Assembly (NCBI GenBank): GCA_017480225.1
Contig: JAFVBB010000001.1
Location: 1 to 64,000 of the forward strand
DNA: 64,000 nucleotides
Direction: 5' to 3'
DNA from: Bacteroidales bacterium
Lineage (GTDB): Bacteria; Bacteroidota; Bacteroidia; Bacteroidales; P3
Shown piece by piece: positions 8,036-17,091 of this stretch. Made by a program: the position numbers and the translations under genes. The first letter of the stretch is position 1. The number at the start of each line of letters is the position of its first letter. The notes beneath the pieces were generated by a model, which saw only the letters and a list, made by a program, of their open reading frames with translations, was not told the DNA's origin and did no database searches.

Positions 8036-10126
8036 CTAATCGAAGAAACACCACGTCAGACCCCACATGAGGCCGAAGCCCTGCCCGGGATAGTGGGGCA
8101 GGAGGAAGTAGGTGGCCGGGGTCTCCCACAGCGCATTGACGTGGCCGGCCTTGACGTAGATGCTGGCGCGCTTCACCTGAATGTTCACGAATGCGTCGGC
8201 CCACAGGTAGCCGCCCACGCTGATCTCGTCCTGACGCAGGAAGAGGCCAGTCTGCGGATGGTAGAGCGGCGCGTGGTAGGGAGTGTGGTAGCGCAGGTCG
8301 GCGCCCACATGCAGGCGCAGCTTGTCGGCAAATAGGGAGAAGTCGGCGTAGAGCGAATTTTTGCTCATCCACAGGGGCAGCGGCTCCTGCTCGGGATCGG
8401 TGCAGTGCTGCAGAAGCTGCTGCATGTCGAGGTGTAGAAGCCCGAGGTGAAGGCGCGCCGTGACGGCTGCCTGCAGCAGCCAGTAGGGGCTGCTGCCCTG
8501 GTGCACGGCCAGCATGGTGTCGTGCCATGTGTTGTGGCTTTGGTTGGTGGCGCGGAGCGTGAGGTCGAGCATGTCGCGCACAACGAGGCGCAGGCTGGCC
8601 TGTCTGCTGGCGATGGGCGAGAGCGCGCCCGCAGCGTCGTGCAGGGTGCGCGCGTCGGGCATTTTGCTTTGCGCAACGAGCGAGAGGGTGGCCGACGAAA
8701 GCCCGGCGCTGTCTATGGGCATGGCGAGGGCGGCCGCCATGCGGCTGTCGGTGCTGCCAGCAAAGTTGCCCCTGGCCTCGGCGTCGAAGGTCACGGTTGC
8801 GCGCCACAGGGTGGCGTTGACGCGGGCAAACGGGTCAAGCCATGAGGCAAGGCGCATCGTGTCGGCGTCAATCACTGCGGTTGCCATGTGGGGGCGCAGT
8901 CCGGCAGTGACCTTCAAGGGATTGCGCCAACGATGGTCGGCGTAGGCGTCGTTGGTCCAAAAGAGGGTCAGCGTCTGCTCGCGCCACAGAGTGCTGTCTA
9001 CGAACACACGCTTTCGCCTTTCGGCGGCAGCCTCGATGCCGATCACACCGGCGTTGAGTGTGCGCGGGCGGCGCAGCGGCACGGTGTCGACGAGCTGTAT
9101 GGTGTCGATGCGCACCGTGCTGTCGGCAAGGATGATGGTTGCCAGCGAGTCGCGCGGCACCAGCCACTCGCTCTGCCGCTCGAGGCTGTAGCTGGCGCGC
9201 GCACCAGCCATGAGGTCGCGGTGGCGTGTACCGGCATTGCTCATCACCACCGGTATGCCAGCCGTGTTGCTTTGCAGGCGCAGGGTGAATATGCTGTCGT
9301 AGAGCAGGCCGCCGTTCTCGTCGATGTTGAGCGCCTGGCGGACAATGTAGCCCGAGGCTTGCAGTCGTGAGTCGGCCGAGAAGTAGTTGGTCGTGGCGTA
9401 AAGATGGTGGTTCACGGCGCCGCTCGAAGTGTAGGCGCCCTCGGGGTTGAGCAGGCGGTAGGCGAAGGCCGCGTTCCAGCCCGGACGAATGTTCTGTGTG
9501 TGCAGGAGCGACAGCGAGTGGTCTTTGTCGAGCGAGCCGCCGTAGGAGAGCTTGCTGAAGGGGGTGAGCGTCTGGAAGTACTCCAGGTTGCCTGGCGTCA
9601 CGGCATAGGCGGCGAAGGCGTCGGGCTGGAGGCGCTGCGACAGTCCGTCGGCCGGAGTGGGGAAGAGGCCGGTGTGCTGGTGGCCAAGCGAGCCCTTGCC
9701 GATGAAGTAGTTGCCGTTGAGGGCGTCTATGGCGTCGTTGAACTGTGCGCCGGTCGGGTCGAGCGAGGGGTTGCCCACGGTGTCAATCCACACAGTGGCT
9801 GTGCGCAAGTTGAAGCTGAAGACCTTCTGCTTCAGCACCGAGTCGGGCACCTCCTTGCGGTAAACCAATCCCTTTGCCGCCGAGGTGTCGGTGTAGGCTC
9901 CTGTTGAGTCCTGCCGCGACAGCAGGCCTGCGGGGCCTCCAGCCGACCCACCCGACATGCCGCCCATTGAGCCCATGCCTGACGGCATGTTGCCGCCCCC
10001 GCCGTTGGAAGGCGTCCTCACCTGCGCCTGAGCGGCCAGCGAGAGCGCGAGCAACAAAGCCAACAGCCCACCACCAAGCTGCGTGCCGGTGGGCGTGCGA
10101 CGGTGGGCTGTAGGCCTTGTGGGCAT
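8036..10126 (-). CDS. putative porin, Porin_10 (DUF4289-like) family
   Basis: 696 residues. Signal peptide region GGGLLALLLALSLAAQAQ, then a low-complexity Gly/Met/Ser segment (about residues 40-66), then a long barrel-like region with repeated aromatic-ended strands. FDAFAAYAVTPGNLEYF-like and SYGGSLDKDH stretches near the N-terminus and the closing GFGLMWGLTWCFFD fit the putative porin family found throughout Bacteroidota, often as the last gene of a metabolic operon. Here it starts 6 nt after trxB and is the last gene of a seven-gene operon. Substrate unknown; outer-membrane location inferred. Confidence 0.8.
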   Translation of the reverse strand: MPTRPTAHRRTPTGTQLGGGLLALLLALSLAAQAQVRTPSNGGGGNMPSGMGSMGGMSGGSAGGPAGLLSRQDSTGAYTDTSAAKGLVYRKEVPDSVLKQKVFSFNLRTATVWIDTVGNPSLDPTGAQFNDAIDALNGNYFIGKGSLGHQHTGLFPTPADGLSQRLQPDAFAAYAVTPGNLEYFQTLTPFSKLSYGGSLDKDHSLSLLHTQNIRPGWNAAFAYRLLNPEGAYTSSGAVNHHLYATTNYFSADSRLQASGYIVRQALNIDENGGLLYDSIFTLRLQSNTAGIPVVMSNAGTRHRDLMAGARASYSLERQSEWLVPRDSLATIILADSTVRIDTIQLVDTVPLRRPRTLNAGVIGIEAAAERRKRVFVDSTLWREQTLTLFWTNDAYADHRWRNPLKVTAGLRPHMATAVIDADTMRLASWLDPFARVNATLWRATVTFDAEARGNFAGSTDSRMAAALAMPIDSAGLSSATLSLVAQSKMPDARTLHDAAGALSPIASRQASLRLVVRDMLDLTLRATNQSHNTWHDTMLAVHQGSSPYWLLQAAVTARLHLGLLHLDMQQLLQHCTDPEQEPLPLWMSKNSLYADFSLFADKLRLHVGADLRYHTPYHAPLYHPQTGLFLRQDEISVGGYLWADAFVNIQVKRASIYVKAGHVNALWETPATYFLLPHYPGQGFGLMWGLTWCFFD

Positions 10127-10132
10127 GTTTGG

Positions 10133-11062
10133 TTAGTGTTCTTGCAGGAAACGTTCCACGTCCATTGCGGCGACGCAGCCCCGGCCTGCGGCGACGATTG
10201 CCTGCCTGTAGTGCGGGTCGCAGACGTCGCCTGCGGCGAAGACACCCTCCACGCTGGTGGCGCACGAGGGGCTGTCAACCTTGATGTAGCCCTGCGCGTC
10301 GAGCTCGAGCTGGCCACCGAGGAAGTCGGTCTGCGGCTTGTGGCCGATGGCTATGAAGACGCCGGCCACGTCAATCTGCCTGTGAGAGCCGTCGACGGTG
10401 CTTTCCAGGTCGACACCGGTCACGCCGTCGAGGTCGTTGCCAACAATCTGCGCCGGACGCGAGTTCCAGCACATCTCAATCTTGGGGTTGGTGAGCACAC
10501 GGTGCTGCATGGCCTTCGAGGCGCGGAGCTCGTCGCGGCGATGAATCAGATACACCTTGCTGCAAAGGGTGGAAAGGTAGTTTGCCTCCTCGCAGGCGGT
10601 GTCGCCACCGCCGACCACAGCCACGGGCATACCCTTGTAGAAGTAGCCGTCGCAAGTGGCGCAGGCCGAGACCCCCGCGCCGTAGAACTGCTGCTCGCTG
10701 GGCAGGCCAAGCCAGCGCGCGCCGGCCCCGGTGCACACAATCACCGTCTCGGCCTCGATTTGGTTGCCATGGTCGTCCTCACACACAAAGGGGCGGTGCC
10801 CAAGATCGGCCTTGACAATGTAACCCTTGCGCACATCGCATCCGAAACGCACCGCCTGACGGCGGAGGTCGTCCATCATGGCCGTGCCGGCCACCCCTTC
10901 CGGGTAACCCGGAAAGTTCTCAATCTCGGTGGTGATGGTGAGTTGGCCGCCGGGCTGCTCGCCTTCGTAGAGCACCGGCTTTAGGTCGGCGCGCGAGGTG
11001 TAGATGCCTGCGGTGTAGCCTGCAGGGCCTGAACCGATTATCAGACAGCGTGTGTGTTCCAT
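10133..11062 (-). CDS. trxB: thioredoxin reductase
   Basis: FAD- and NADPH-dependent flavoenzyme that reduces thioredoxin in the cytosol. 309 residues, the usual length. FAD motif GSGPAG (11-16), redox pair CATC (134-137, in SACATCDGYFYKG), NADPH motif VGGGDTACEEA, and C-terminal VFAAGDVCDPHYRQ. It is 9 nt downstream of the membrane-protein gene and 6 nt upstream of the porin gene on the minus strand. Identification is secure. Confidence 0.97.
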   Translation of the reverse strand: MEHTRCLIIGSGPAGYTAGIYTSRADLKPVLYEGEQPGGQLTITTEIENFPGYPEGVAGTAMMDDLRRQAVRFGCDVRKGYIVKADLGHRPFVCEDDHGNQIEAETVIVCTGAGARWLGLPSEQQFYGAGVSACATCDGYFYKGMPVAVVGGGDTACEEANYLSTLCSKVYLIHRRDELRASKAMQHRVLTNPKIEMCWNSRPAQIVGNDLDGVTGVDLESTVDGSHRQIDVAGVFIAIGHKPQTDFLGGQLELDAQGYIKVDSPSCATSVEGVFAAGDVCDPHYRQAIVAAGRGCVAAMDVERFLQEH

Positions 11063-11071
11063 AATGATGTG

Positions 11072-12094
11072 TTATTTTTGTTTGTTTTTCTTCAGACTGA
11101 AGTATACCATGAACGCCCCGCCCACTACGATTACCAGCGCCTGCTGCGCCGCCCACAGAAGCCAGCCACAGGCTGTGCCCACCTCAAGCGGCACTCCATA
11201 TATCTCAAGCGCCAGCTGCACAAGCACGGGATAGACCCCAATGCCGCCTTGTGAGAAGGTCATGCCAACTGTTCCAAACAGGTAGACTGCAAATGCCGCC
11301 GTCAGGCCAAGCCCGGAAGTGGCTTGGAAAGCCTGGAAAAGCACCAGTCCACACACGATGTAGAGCAAGTAGATGCCTGCGCTCAAAGCCAGAAACCACG
11401 CCGTGCGGCCTGCCCCAAGGTGAAATATGCTTTTCAGACCATCGAGCATACCACGCACCAAGTCGTCGACCTTGCGGAAAAAACGGTAGCGGAGAAGTCG
11501 CTTCCAGAACAGTTTGTATGCTACAAAAGCGGCAGCCAGCGCCACAGCGACCACGCCAGCAACCATACCCATGCCAGGCAATGAACTGAACCTGACCGAG
11601 AGTGTGTCGTAGAGCCAATCCTTCACACCGCCATACATGGCAAGCAGTCCGATGACCACAATCAGCACGAATGCCAAAAGGTCAACAATACGCTCGGTGA
11701 CAACCGTGCCCAGCGAGCGGTCTATCGGGATGCCCTCACTGGTGCGCAGGGTGGCGCATCGCATCACCTCGCCCGCACGCGGGAAGGCCAAGTTGCCCAG
11801 GTAGGCTATCATCACCGAGCCGAATGTGTTGCCCACCGACGGCATGTGCCCCATGGGACTGAAAAGCAGCCGCCAACGCAGGGCTCGCAAAAGGTGGCTC
11901 AACAGGCTGCAACCAATGCACGCCGCCACCCAGCGGTAGTCGGCCTCGAGGAACGACTGCCATATTGCAGCCTTCTGTGTCGCGTCGAGTTTGAGCAGGA
12001 ACCAGTAAATGAAGAACACGCCAATGCCGAGGAAGACTACCATCTTCAGCACATCGGCCCATCGCCGACGGTTGGCAGTGGCGTCGTTGCTCAC
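11072..12094 (-). CDS. LPG-synthase-type integral membrane protein (YbhN/AglD family)
   Basis: I take the GTG at 12094-12092, which overlaps the panD stop by GTGA; the upstream extension to 12232 runs through panD in another frame. The 340-residue protein starts [17 protein letters not shown] and then has about eight hydrophobic segments. The motifs [28 protein letters not shown] and [13 protein letters not shown] are typical of the lysylphosphatidylglycerol synthase transmembrane region (PF03706). There is no aminoacyl-transferase domain, so it is a flippase-like or uncharacterised membrane protein rather than MprF. Function inferred only at family level. Confidence 0.85.
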   Translation of the reverse strand: MSNDATANRRRWADVLKMVVFLGIGVFFIYWFLLKLDATQKAAIWQSFLEADYRWVAACIGCSLLSHLLRALRWRLLFSPMGHMPSVGNTFGSVMIAYLGNLAFPRAGEVMRCATLRTSEGIPIDRSLGTVVTERIVDLLAFVLIVVIGLLAMYGGVKDWLYDTLSVRFSSLPGMGMVAGVVAVALAAAFVAYKLFWKRLLRYRFFRKVDDLVRGMLDGLKSIFHLGAGRTAWFLALSAGIYLLYIVCGLVLFQAFQATSGLGLTAAFAVYLFGTVGMTFSQGGIGVYPVLVQLALEIYGVPLEVGTACGWLLWAAQQALVIVVGGAFMVYFSLKKNKQK

Positions 12095-12432
12095 AGGCGG
12101 TTGTTCTTTGGGAAAATGACGGTGGGGTGCCACACGGCGGCCTCTTCGGGTGTCATCTGCGCATAGGCGGCGATGATGATGAGCGACCCAACGGGAGCCT
12201 TGTGCGCCGCCGCGCCGTTGAGGCAGATGCACCCCGAGCCGCGCTCGCCGCGGATGGCGTAGGTGGCAAGGCGCTCGCCGTTGGTGATGTTGTATATCTC
12301 CACGCGCTCGTTCTCAATGATGCCGGCAGCCTCCATTAGATCCTCGTCGATGGTGATGGAGCCGATGTAGTCGAGGTCGGCCTCGGTGACGGTGACACGG
12401 TGGATTTTTGACTTAAGTACTTCGATTAGCAT
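12091..12432 (-). CDS. panD: aspartate 1-decarboxylase
   Basis: Makes beta-alanine from aspartate for pantothenate and coenzyme A. The 113-residue proenzyme has the self-cleavage site at Gly24-Ser25 in DYIGSITID; Ser25 becomes the pyruvoyl group. [14 protein letters not shown] and [18 protein letters not shown] are also typical. It is 7 nt downstream of the tail-anchored protein gene and overlaps the next gene by 4 nt. The partner panC is not in the window. Confidence 0.97.
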   Translation of the reverse strand: MLIEVLKSKIHRVTVTEADLDYIGSITIDEDLMEAAGIIENERVEIYNITNGERLATYAIRGERGSGCICLNGAAAHKAPVGSLIIIAAYAQMTPEEAAVWHPTVIFPKNNRL

Positions 12433-12439
12433 TGTGCGT

Positions 12440-12898
12440 TCAGAATATTATCCAGTACAACAACAGGCAGACCAGCAGGGCATAGAGCATAATGCGGCCT
12501 GCCGGAATGGGTTTCATGTAGTCGGGGTCTTCGGGGTCGAAGCGGCGCTTGATGCTGATGCCACGGCTCTTGAAGCTCTGTACACGCTCGCCCGTGTCCT
12601 GGCCTTCGCTGCCTGAGAAGCGGGGCTCATAATGGAACTGAGGCATCTCGCGCTTGCGGAAGGCGTCCCTCCAGGTGAGCCCCTTGCGGTGGCTGCTGTC
12701 GAGCTCGCGCACCCGCCGCTGGAAGTAGGCCAGCTCGTCGTTGCCGTCGCCGGTCGCGGCAGCTGCCTCGGACTCCTCTCGCAAAGCGCGCTCGTCGGCA
12801 TACTTCTGCTTCAACGCCGCCCACTTTTCCTTCTCGAGGTCGTAGAAGCGCGGCTTGTAGCTGAACTGGCGCGGCTTGGGGGTGTAGAACATCGGCAT
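12440..12898 (-). CDS. predicted tail-anchored membrane protein, unknown function
   Basis: 152 residues: a charged, Tyr/Phe/Lys-rich N-terminal part ([16 protein letters not shown]), a possible coiled coil about residues 24-75, a second copy of the Phe-x-Tyr-x-Pro-Arg-Phe pattern ([12 protein letters not shown], about 92-103), and a single C-terminal transmembrane helix ([17 protein letters not shown]). No signal peptide, so the bulk should face the cytosol. I recall similar uncharacterised proteins beside the folate cyclo-ligase gene in Bacteroidales. It is 2 nt downstream of that gene. Confidence 0.75.
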   Translation of the reverse strand: MPMFYTPKPRQFSYKPRFYDLEKEKWAALKQKYADERALREESEAAAATGDGNDELAYFQRRVRELDSSHRKGLTWRDAFRKREMPQFHYEPRFSGSEGQDTGERVQSFKSRGISIKRRFDPEDPDYMKPIPAGRIMLYALLVCLLLYWIIF

Positions 12899-12900
12899 GG

Positions 12901-13437
12901 TCAGTCGCAGATTACAAGGTCCATCTTCACATCGTGGGGCTCGGTGGGTATGCTGTCGAGCAGCTGAAAGCCATAGGCCACGCCTACCTTCACAGCCGCA
13001 GGGGTACCCTTAAGCAGGCGGTCGTAGAAGCCACGCCCGCGCCCCATGCGGTTGCCCTCACGGTCGAAAGCGACGCCCGGCACCACTATCATCTGCACGG
13101 CACCAAGGTCTGTCCATTCCGGCCCCGTGGGCTCGCCAATGCCGAACTGCTCGCCCGGCCTCATGCACTGCGGCCCGGTGTACCTGCGCAGGCGCAGGTC
13201 ATCGCCGTCGACACAGGGCAACAGCAGCGTCTTGCGAGTGTGCCAGCGCTCCACAAAGCTGTGGGTCTGCACCTCGTCGGCCATCGACCAGTAAAGCAAC
13301 ACCACACCGGCCCGCCTGAAGGCGTCCAGTTGTTCCACTCGCTGCATCACCTGCTCGCTGCGGCGCGTCTTCTCGTCGGGCGGCAAGGCTCGCTTGGCCT
13401 CGCGCATGGCTTTGCGGACGGCGGCTTTGTCCATCAT
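12901..13437 (-). CDS. 5-formyltetrahydrofolate cyclo-ligase
   Basis: ATP-dependent enzyme converting 5-formyl-THF to 5,10-methenyl-THF, a salvage step in one-carbon metabolism. Start at ATG 13437 (MMDKAAVRKAMREAKRALP), 4 nt after the DUF3127 stop; a longer frame to 13665 lies inside that gene. The ATP-binding motif GRGRGFYD is at about 132-139, and VPGVAFDREGNRMG precedes it. 178 residues, normal length. Confidence 0.93.
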   Translation of the reverse strand: MMDKAAVRKAMREAKRALPPDEKTRRSEQVMQRVEQLDAFRRAGVVLLYWSMADEVQTHSFVERWHTRKTLLLPCVDGDDLRLRRYTGPQCMRPGEQFGIGEPTGPEWTDLGAVQMIVVPGVAFDREGNRMGRGRGFYDRLLKGTPAAVKVGVAYGFQLLDSIPTEPHDVKMDLVICD

Positions 13438-13441
13438 CGGT

Positions 13442-13876
13442 TCAGAAGGGCAGGTCGTCCTCGGTGCTCGGCATCTGCGGAGCCTGTGCGAAAGCGGCAG
13501 GCTGTGGCTGCGGGGCGGCAGCGGGTTGGGCGGGCACGCCCTGCGCCTGCTGCTGCACGCCGGTCCACGCATAGCCCGTGGCGGGCGACACCGGCATCTG
13601 GCCTGGCACGAAGGGGTGCACGTTGGTGGCACGCAGGTCGGTGTACCACCTGCCCTGGTACTCACGGCTTTCGGGGTTGAAGGTTACCTGCACCAGCTGC
13701 CCGGGCTGAAGCTGCCTGACCATGTTCACGCGCTCTTCACCGAAGGCGGTGAAAGCCACCTTGCGCGGGAAGTCGCTGTCGGTTTCTACCACAAATCCGC
13801 CGCGTATCCACGGACCGCGCTGCGACTCACCCTGCACTTCGGGCAGGATTTGGAAGAGTTTTCCTGTCAGTTCCAT
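13442..13876 (-). CDS. DUF3127 protein (OB-fold-like)
   Basis: 144 residues: an N-terminal domain about 1-92 matching the small Bacteroidota DUF3127 family (MELTGKLFQILPEVQGES, then GGFVVETDSDFPRKVAFTAF) and a disordered Pro/Ala/Gln tail ending in MPSTEDDLPF. The acidic DDLPF end resembles the acidic tip of single-stranded DNA-binding proteins, which recruits partners, and the domain is thought to be OB-like. Function unproven. It is the first gene of a seven-gene operon and has its own promoter. Confidence 0.85.
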   Translation of the reverse strand: MELTGKLFQILPEVQGESQRGPWIRGGFVVETDSDFPRKVAFTAFGEERVNMVRQLQPGQLVQVTFNPESREYQGRWYTDLRATNVHPFVPGQMPVSPATGYAWTGVQQQAQGVPAQPAAAPQPQPAAFAQAPQMPSTEDDLPF

Positions 13877-13947
13877 TGGTGTGTATTCTCGTTATTGTTC
13901 TTTATCTCAAAAGCATACACCGCCGCGGCGGTGCATGCTGCAAAAGG

Positions 13948-13955
13948 CAAAGGTA
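13948..13955 (-). promoter_or_regulatory. -7 box for the DUF3127-to-porin operon
   Basis: Minus strand reads TACCTTTG, an exact TAnnTTTG match, 71 nt before the DUF3127 ATG. It is the only box seen ahead of the seven genes down to 8036. Confidence 0.8.
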
Positions 13956-14010
13956 CGCATTTTTTTTGATTGTGCGTACCTTTTTCTCTTTTCGCCACTG
14001 CGAGGCCGGC

Positions 14011-14409
14011 CTACATGCGCTTGAAGCGCATCACACGGTCGTGGCCAATCAAGGGGTCGTATACGATGGTGATGTCGTTGCCGGCGTCGTTGATGGTGAA
14101 GTCGAAAGAGTAACTCTCAGTGAGGATTTCGTCGCCCACGTCGACAGTCATCGAGACACACAGCTCGTCGCCGCCGTTGATGTAGTAGTCCCAGGCACCG
14201 TCATAGAGCGGGTAGGTCTCGTCGCAGGCGTTGAGCACGGCCATCTGCCTGCCGCTGAAGGTGATTGTGGTGGGCAGAGTGCGGCCAGCGCTGTCGACCT
14301 GCGTCCACAGTCCGGTATCGAGCCATGTGCGCACCTCGGTGCTGCACGAGGTGGCCAGAAGCACCGACGCAACCGCCACCAGCATAGTTAATTGTCGTTT
14401 AATCTGCAT
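14011..14409 (-). CDS. small predicted lipoprotein
   Basis: 132 residues from ATG 14409 (MQIKRQLTMLVAVASVLLATSC); the lipobox LATSC at about residue 22 predicts a lipoprotein. An upstream extension to 14463 would run through the promoter and is rejected. The mature part has short beta-like stretches (TTITFSGRQMAVLNA, SYSFDFTINDAGNDI) like a small lipocalin or calycin-type beta barrel, but I cannot assign a family. It has its own promoter. Confidence 0.75.
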   Translation of the reverse strand: MQIKRQLTMLVAVASVLLATSCSTEVRTWLDTGLWTQVDSAGRTLPTTITFSGRQMAVLNACDETYPLYDGAWDYYINGGDELCVSMTVDVGDEILTESYSFDFTINDAGNDITIVYDPLIGHDRVMRFKRM

Positions 14410-14436
14410 TGTGTTATAGTTGTTGGTTAGACGCTG

Positions 14437-14444
14437 CAAAGTTA
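14437..14444 (-). promoter_or_regulatory. -7 box for the lipoprotein at 14011-14409
   Basis: Minus strand reads TAACTTTG, an exact TAnnTTTG match, 27 nt before the ATG at 14409. Confidence 0.8.
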
Positions 14445-14490
14445 CACCTTCGGCGCCACACATTTTTCACCGGCCAGCACATATTTTTCC

Positions 14491-15513
14491 TCAATCGGCC
14501 GCGAAGCCGTCGGGGTTCTGCCGCTGCCAGTTCCAACTGTCGCGCACCATGTCGTCGATGCCGAGGCGTGCCTGCCAGCCAAGTTCGCGCAGCGCCTTCG
14601 AGGGGTCGGAGTAGCAGGTGGCCACGTCGCCGGCGCGCCGTGGCTTGATGGCGTAGGGCACGTGCACGCCGTTCACGCGCTCGAAAGCCTTCACCATGTC
14701 GAGCACCGAATAGCCATGCCCGGTGCCGAGGTTGTAGACCTCCAGGCCGCAGCCGCGCCCTATGGCCTGCAGCGCGCTGACGTGGCCCGCCGCCAAGTCG
14801 ACCACATGGATGTAGTCGCGCACGCCGGTGCCGTCGGGGGTGGGGTAGTCGTCGCCGAAAACGCCCAGCTCGGCCCGCTTGCCAACGGCCACCTGCGTGA
14901 TGTAGGGCATCAGGTTGTTGGGTGTGCCGTTTGGATCCTCGCCGATGCGCCCGCTGGGGTGGGCGCCCACCGGGTTGAAGTAGCGCAGCAGCACCACGTT
15001 CCACTGCGGGTCGGCACGCTGCATGTCGGCCAATATCTGCTCAATCATGCTCTTGGTCCATCCGTAGGGATTGGTGCAGACACCCTTGGGGCAGGCCTCG
15101 GTGATGGGCATCTCGGCGGGCTCGCCGTAGACGGTGGCGCTGCTGCTGAAGATGATGTTGCGGCAGCCGTGGCGACGCATCACGTCGACCAGCGTCAGCG
15201 TGCCGCCGATGTTGTTGTCGTAGTATTCCCACGGCATCTCGACGCTCTCGCCCACAGCCTTCTTGCCCGCGAAGTGGATGCAGGCGTCAAACTGGTGGTC
15301 GCAGAAGAGCAGCTCGAGCCTGATGCGGTCGCAGATGTCGCACTCGTAGAAGGGTATTCCGTCCACGCCGATGATCTCCGCCGTGCGGCGCAGAGCCTCA
15401 TGGCAGCTGTTGCTCAGGTTGTCGACCACCACGGCGGTGTGACCCGCGCGGTAGAGCTCAATCAATGTGTGGGTGCCGATAAAGCCGGCTCCGCCAGTGA
15501 CCAGTATTTTCAT
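14491..15513 (-). CDS. galE: UDP-glucose 4-epimerase
   Basis: Extended SDR enzyme interconverting UDP-glucose and UDP-galactose. Start at ATG 15513 (MKILVTGGAGFIGTHT); upstream in-frame codons run into the palindrome. NAD motif GGAGFIG (7-13), catalytic Tyr150 and Lys154 in NPYGWTKSM, and Ser in FSSSATVYGE. 340 residues, normal length. It has its own promoter and is divergent from htrA. Confidence 0.97.
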   Translation of the reverse strand: MKILVTGGAGFIGTHTLIELYRAGHTAVVVDNLSNSCHEALRRTAEIIGVDGIPFYECDICDRIRLELLFCDHQFDACIHFAGKKAVGESVEMPWEYYDNNIGGTLTLVDVMRRHGCRNIIFSSSATVYGEPAEMPITEACPKGVCTNPYGWTKSMIEQILADMQRADPQWNVVLLRYFNPVGAHPSGRIGEDPNGTPNNLMPYITQVAVGKRAELGVFGDDYPTPDGTGVRDYIHVVDLAAGHVSALQAIGRGCGLEVYNLGTGHGYSVLDMVKAFERVNGVHVPYAIKPRRAGDVATCYSDPSKALRELGWQARLGIDDMVRDSWNWQRQNPDGFAAD

Positions 15514-15566
15514 ATCCTTTTGTTTTACTTGTGTTTGCAAGCCCTGCACCAAGCAGGACCCGACCG

Positions 15567-15574
15567 CAAAGATA
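15567..15574 (-). promoter_or_regulatory. -7 box for galE
   Basis: Minus strand reads TATCTTTG, an exact TAnnTTTG match, 53 nt before the galE ATG. Confidence 0.8.
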
Positions 15575-15637
15575 GCAAAAAAAACGCAAACGGCCAAACG
15601 CAGCGCGCCATGGCCGCTGAAAAACAGCACTGAAAGA

Positions 15638-15797
15638 GCGTCAAGGCTGCCTGTTCTGCGATTGATGTCCGATTGTTCTTCGATTGTTCTCCGATGCTAA
15701 ATCGAAGAACAATCGAAGAACAATCGGAGAACAATCGAAGAACAGACGGCCTTAACACGGACTTAACGACTTGGCAGGCTGGTTTTCAGACAGATAC
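15638..15797 (+). repeat. 11-nt-unit palindromic element, copy 3
   Basis: Core 15653-15743: left arm GTTCTGCGATT, GATGTCCGATT, GTTCTTCGATT, GTTCTCCGA; loop TGCTAAA (15695-15701); right arm standard, with AGACGGCC at 15744-15751. Right flank CTTAACACGGACTTAACG, then CTGGTTTTCAG and AGATACA, matching copies 4 and 6 on the opposite strand. It lies between the divergent galE and htrA genes. The rest of this gap (15798-15954) shows no promoter or RNA that I can recognise, although htrA must be transcribed from somewhere in it. Confidence 0.95.
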
Positions 15798-15954
15798 ACA
15801 AATACAAATCCACAAACGCCTATCATTCAACGAATTAAGAAACCGCCGAATAGCGGCAGCGGCAGTCGTCGCCGCGCGGCAAAAAAGGTGCGCCCGCACG
15901 CAATATTTCCAGTCACTCGTCGTTTGGGAGGTCGGAAAGAAAAACAGCAAAGAG

Positions 15955-17091
15955 ATGAAGAAAGTGACAGCAATAGTGGCGACGGCGCTTTGCCTTGCGG
16001 CAGCGGCCTGCGCACAAAAAGGCAGCGAGGCGGGTGCCGGCACCGCCGAGCCCGCACGGGTGGCCGCACCGGAGCGCCCGCGCATAGAAATCAGGGACTT
16101 CACCGACGTGGCCGCAGCCACAATCGACGCCGTGGTGCACATCAAGACCGAGGTGACGCAGCTGACGCCGCTCTACCAGTCGTTCTTCGGCTTCATTGTG
16201 CCGCAGGGCGTGCAGCGGCAGGTATACAACGCGTTCGGTTCGGGGGTGATAGTCACGAGCGACGGCTACATACTGACGAACAACCACGTGGTGGAGGGCG
16301 CTGAGCGCATCACCGTGACGCTGAACGACAAGCGCGAGCTTGAGGCCGAGCTGGTGGGCACCGACCCGGCCACCGACCTGGCTGTGGTCAAGGTGGCGGC
16401 CGAGGGGCTGGTGTACCTGCCTTTCGGCAACAGCGAGCAGGTGAGGGTAGGGGAGCCCGTGCTGGCCATCGGCAACCCGTTCAACCTCACATCGACGGTC
16501 ACCAGCGGCATCATCAGCGCAAAGGCGCGCAACATGCACATCATCGATAACCCGAAGACAGGCGACACACCGCTCGAGTCGTTCCTCCAGACAGATGCGG
16601 CCGTCAATTCAGGCAACAGTGGAGGCGCACTCGTCAACTCGCAGGCCGAGCTCATAGGCATAGTCACGGCCATAGCGTCGGGCAACGGCAACTACATAGG
16701 CTATTCGTTTGCCATACCCTCCAACCTTGCGGCCAAGGTGGCTGGCGACCTTCAGCGCTACGGCCATGTGCAGCGCTGCTATCTGGGCGTGCAGGTGACC
16801 GAGGTCGACGCCTCGCTGGCCAAGGCCACGGGCGCCAGGGAGATAAAGGGCCTCTACGTGAGCCACGTCATAGCCGACTGCGCCGCCGCGCGGGCCGGCA
16901 TAAAGGAGGGCGACGTCATACTGCGCGTGGCCGGCAAGGAGGTGAACACCTTCGCCGAGATGATGGAGGAGCTGGGACTGTACAGCCCGGGCGACGAGGT
17001 TGAGGTTGACTTCGTGCGCGGCGGCAGCGCCAACACCGTGACCGCCCGCCTGCTCAACTCGAAAGGCAACACGCAAATCATCCGCGGGTGA
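15955..17091 (+). CDS. HtrA/Do-like serine protease, lipoprotein with a single PDZ domain
   Basis: 378 residues from ATG 15955. N-terminus MKKVTAIVATALCLAAAAC ends in a lipobox (Cys19), so the protease is probably lipid-anchored in the envelope. Catalytic triad His111 (NNHVVEGA), Asp141 (TDLAVVKV) and Ser222 (GNSGGALV); one PDZ domain about residues 275-370. Most Bacteroidales DegQ/HtrA proteins are near 500 residues with two PDZ domains and no lipobox, so this is a short, DegS-like architecture. Its stop overlaps the GTG start of the MATE gene. Expected role: envelope protein quality control. Confidence 0.92.
   Translation: MKKVTAIVATALCLAAAACAQKGSEAGAGTAEPARVAAPERPRIEIRDFTDVAAATIDAVVHIKTEVTQLTPLYQSFFGFIVPQGVQRQVYNAFGSGVIVTSDGYILTNNHVVEGAERITVTLNDKRELEAELVGTDPATDLAVVKVAAEGLVYLPFGNSEQVRVGEPVLAIGNPFNLTSTVTSGIISAKARNMHIIDNPKTGDTPLESFLQTDAAVNSGNSGGALVNSQAELIGIVTAIASGNGNYIGYSFAIPSNLAAKVAGDLQRYGHVQRCYLGVQVTEVDASLAKATGAREIKGLYVSHVIADCAAARAGIKEGDVILRVAGKEVNTFAEMMEELGLYSPGDEVEVDFVRGGSANTVTARLLNSKGNTQIIRG

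Noticed and set aside
12095-12232. N-terminal extension of the LPG-synthase-like protein
   Set aside because: Overlaps panD out of frame and gives an Arg/His-rich segment with no family match.
15752-15954. tRNA or small RNA between galE and htrA
   Set aside because: No cloverleaf, TTCGA arm or terminator could be drawn; the TTCGA strings nearby belong to the palindrome.
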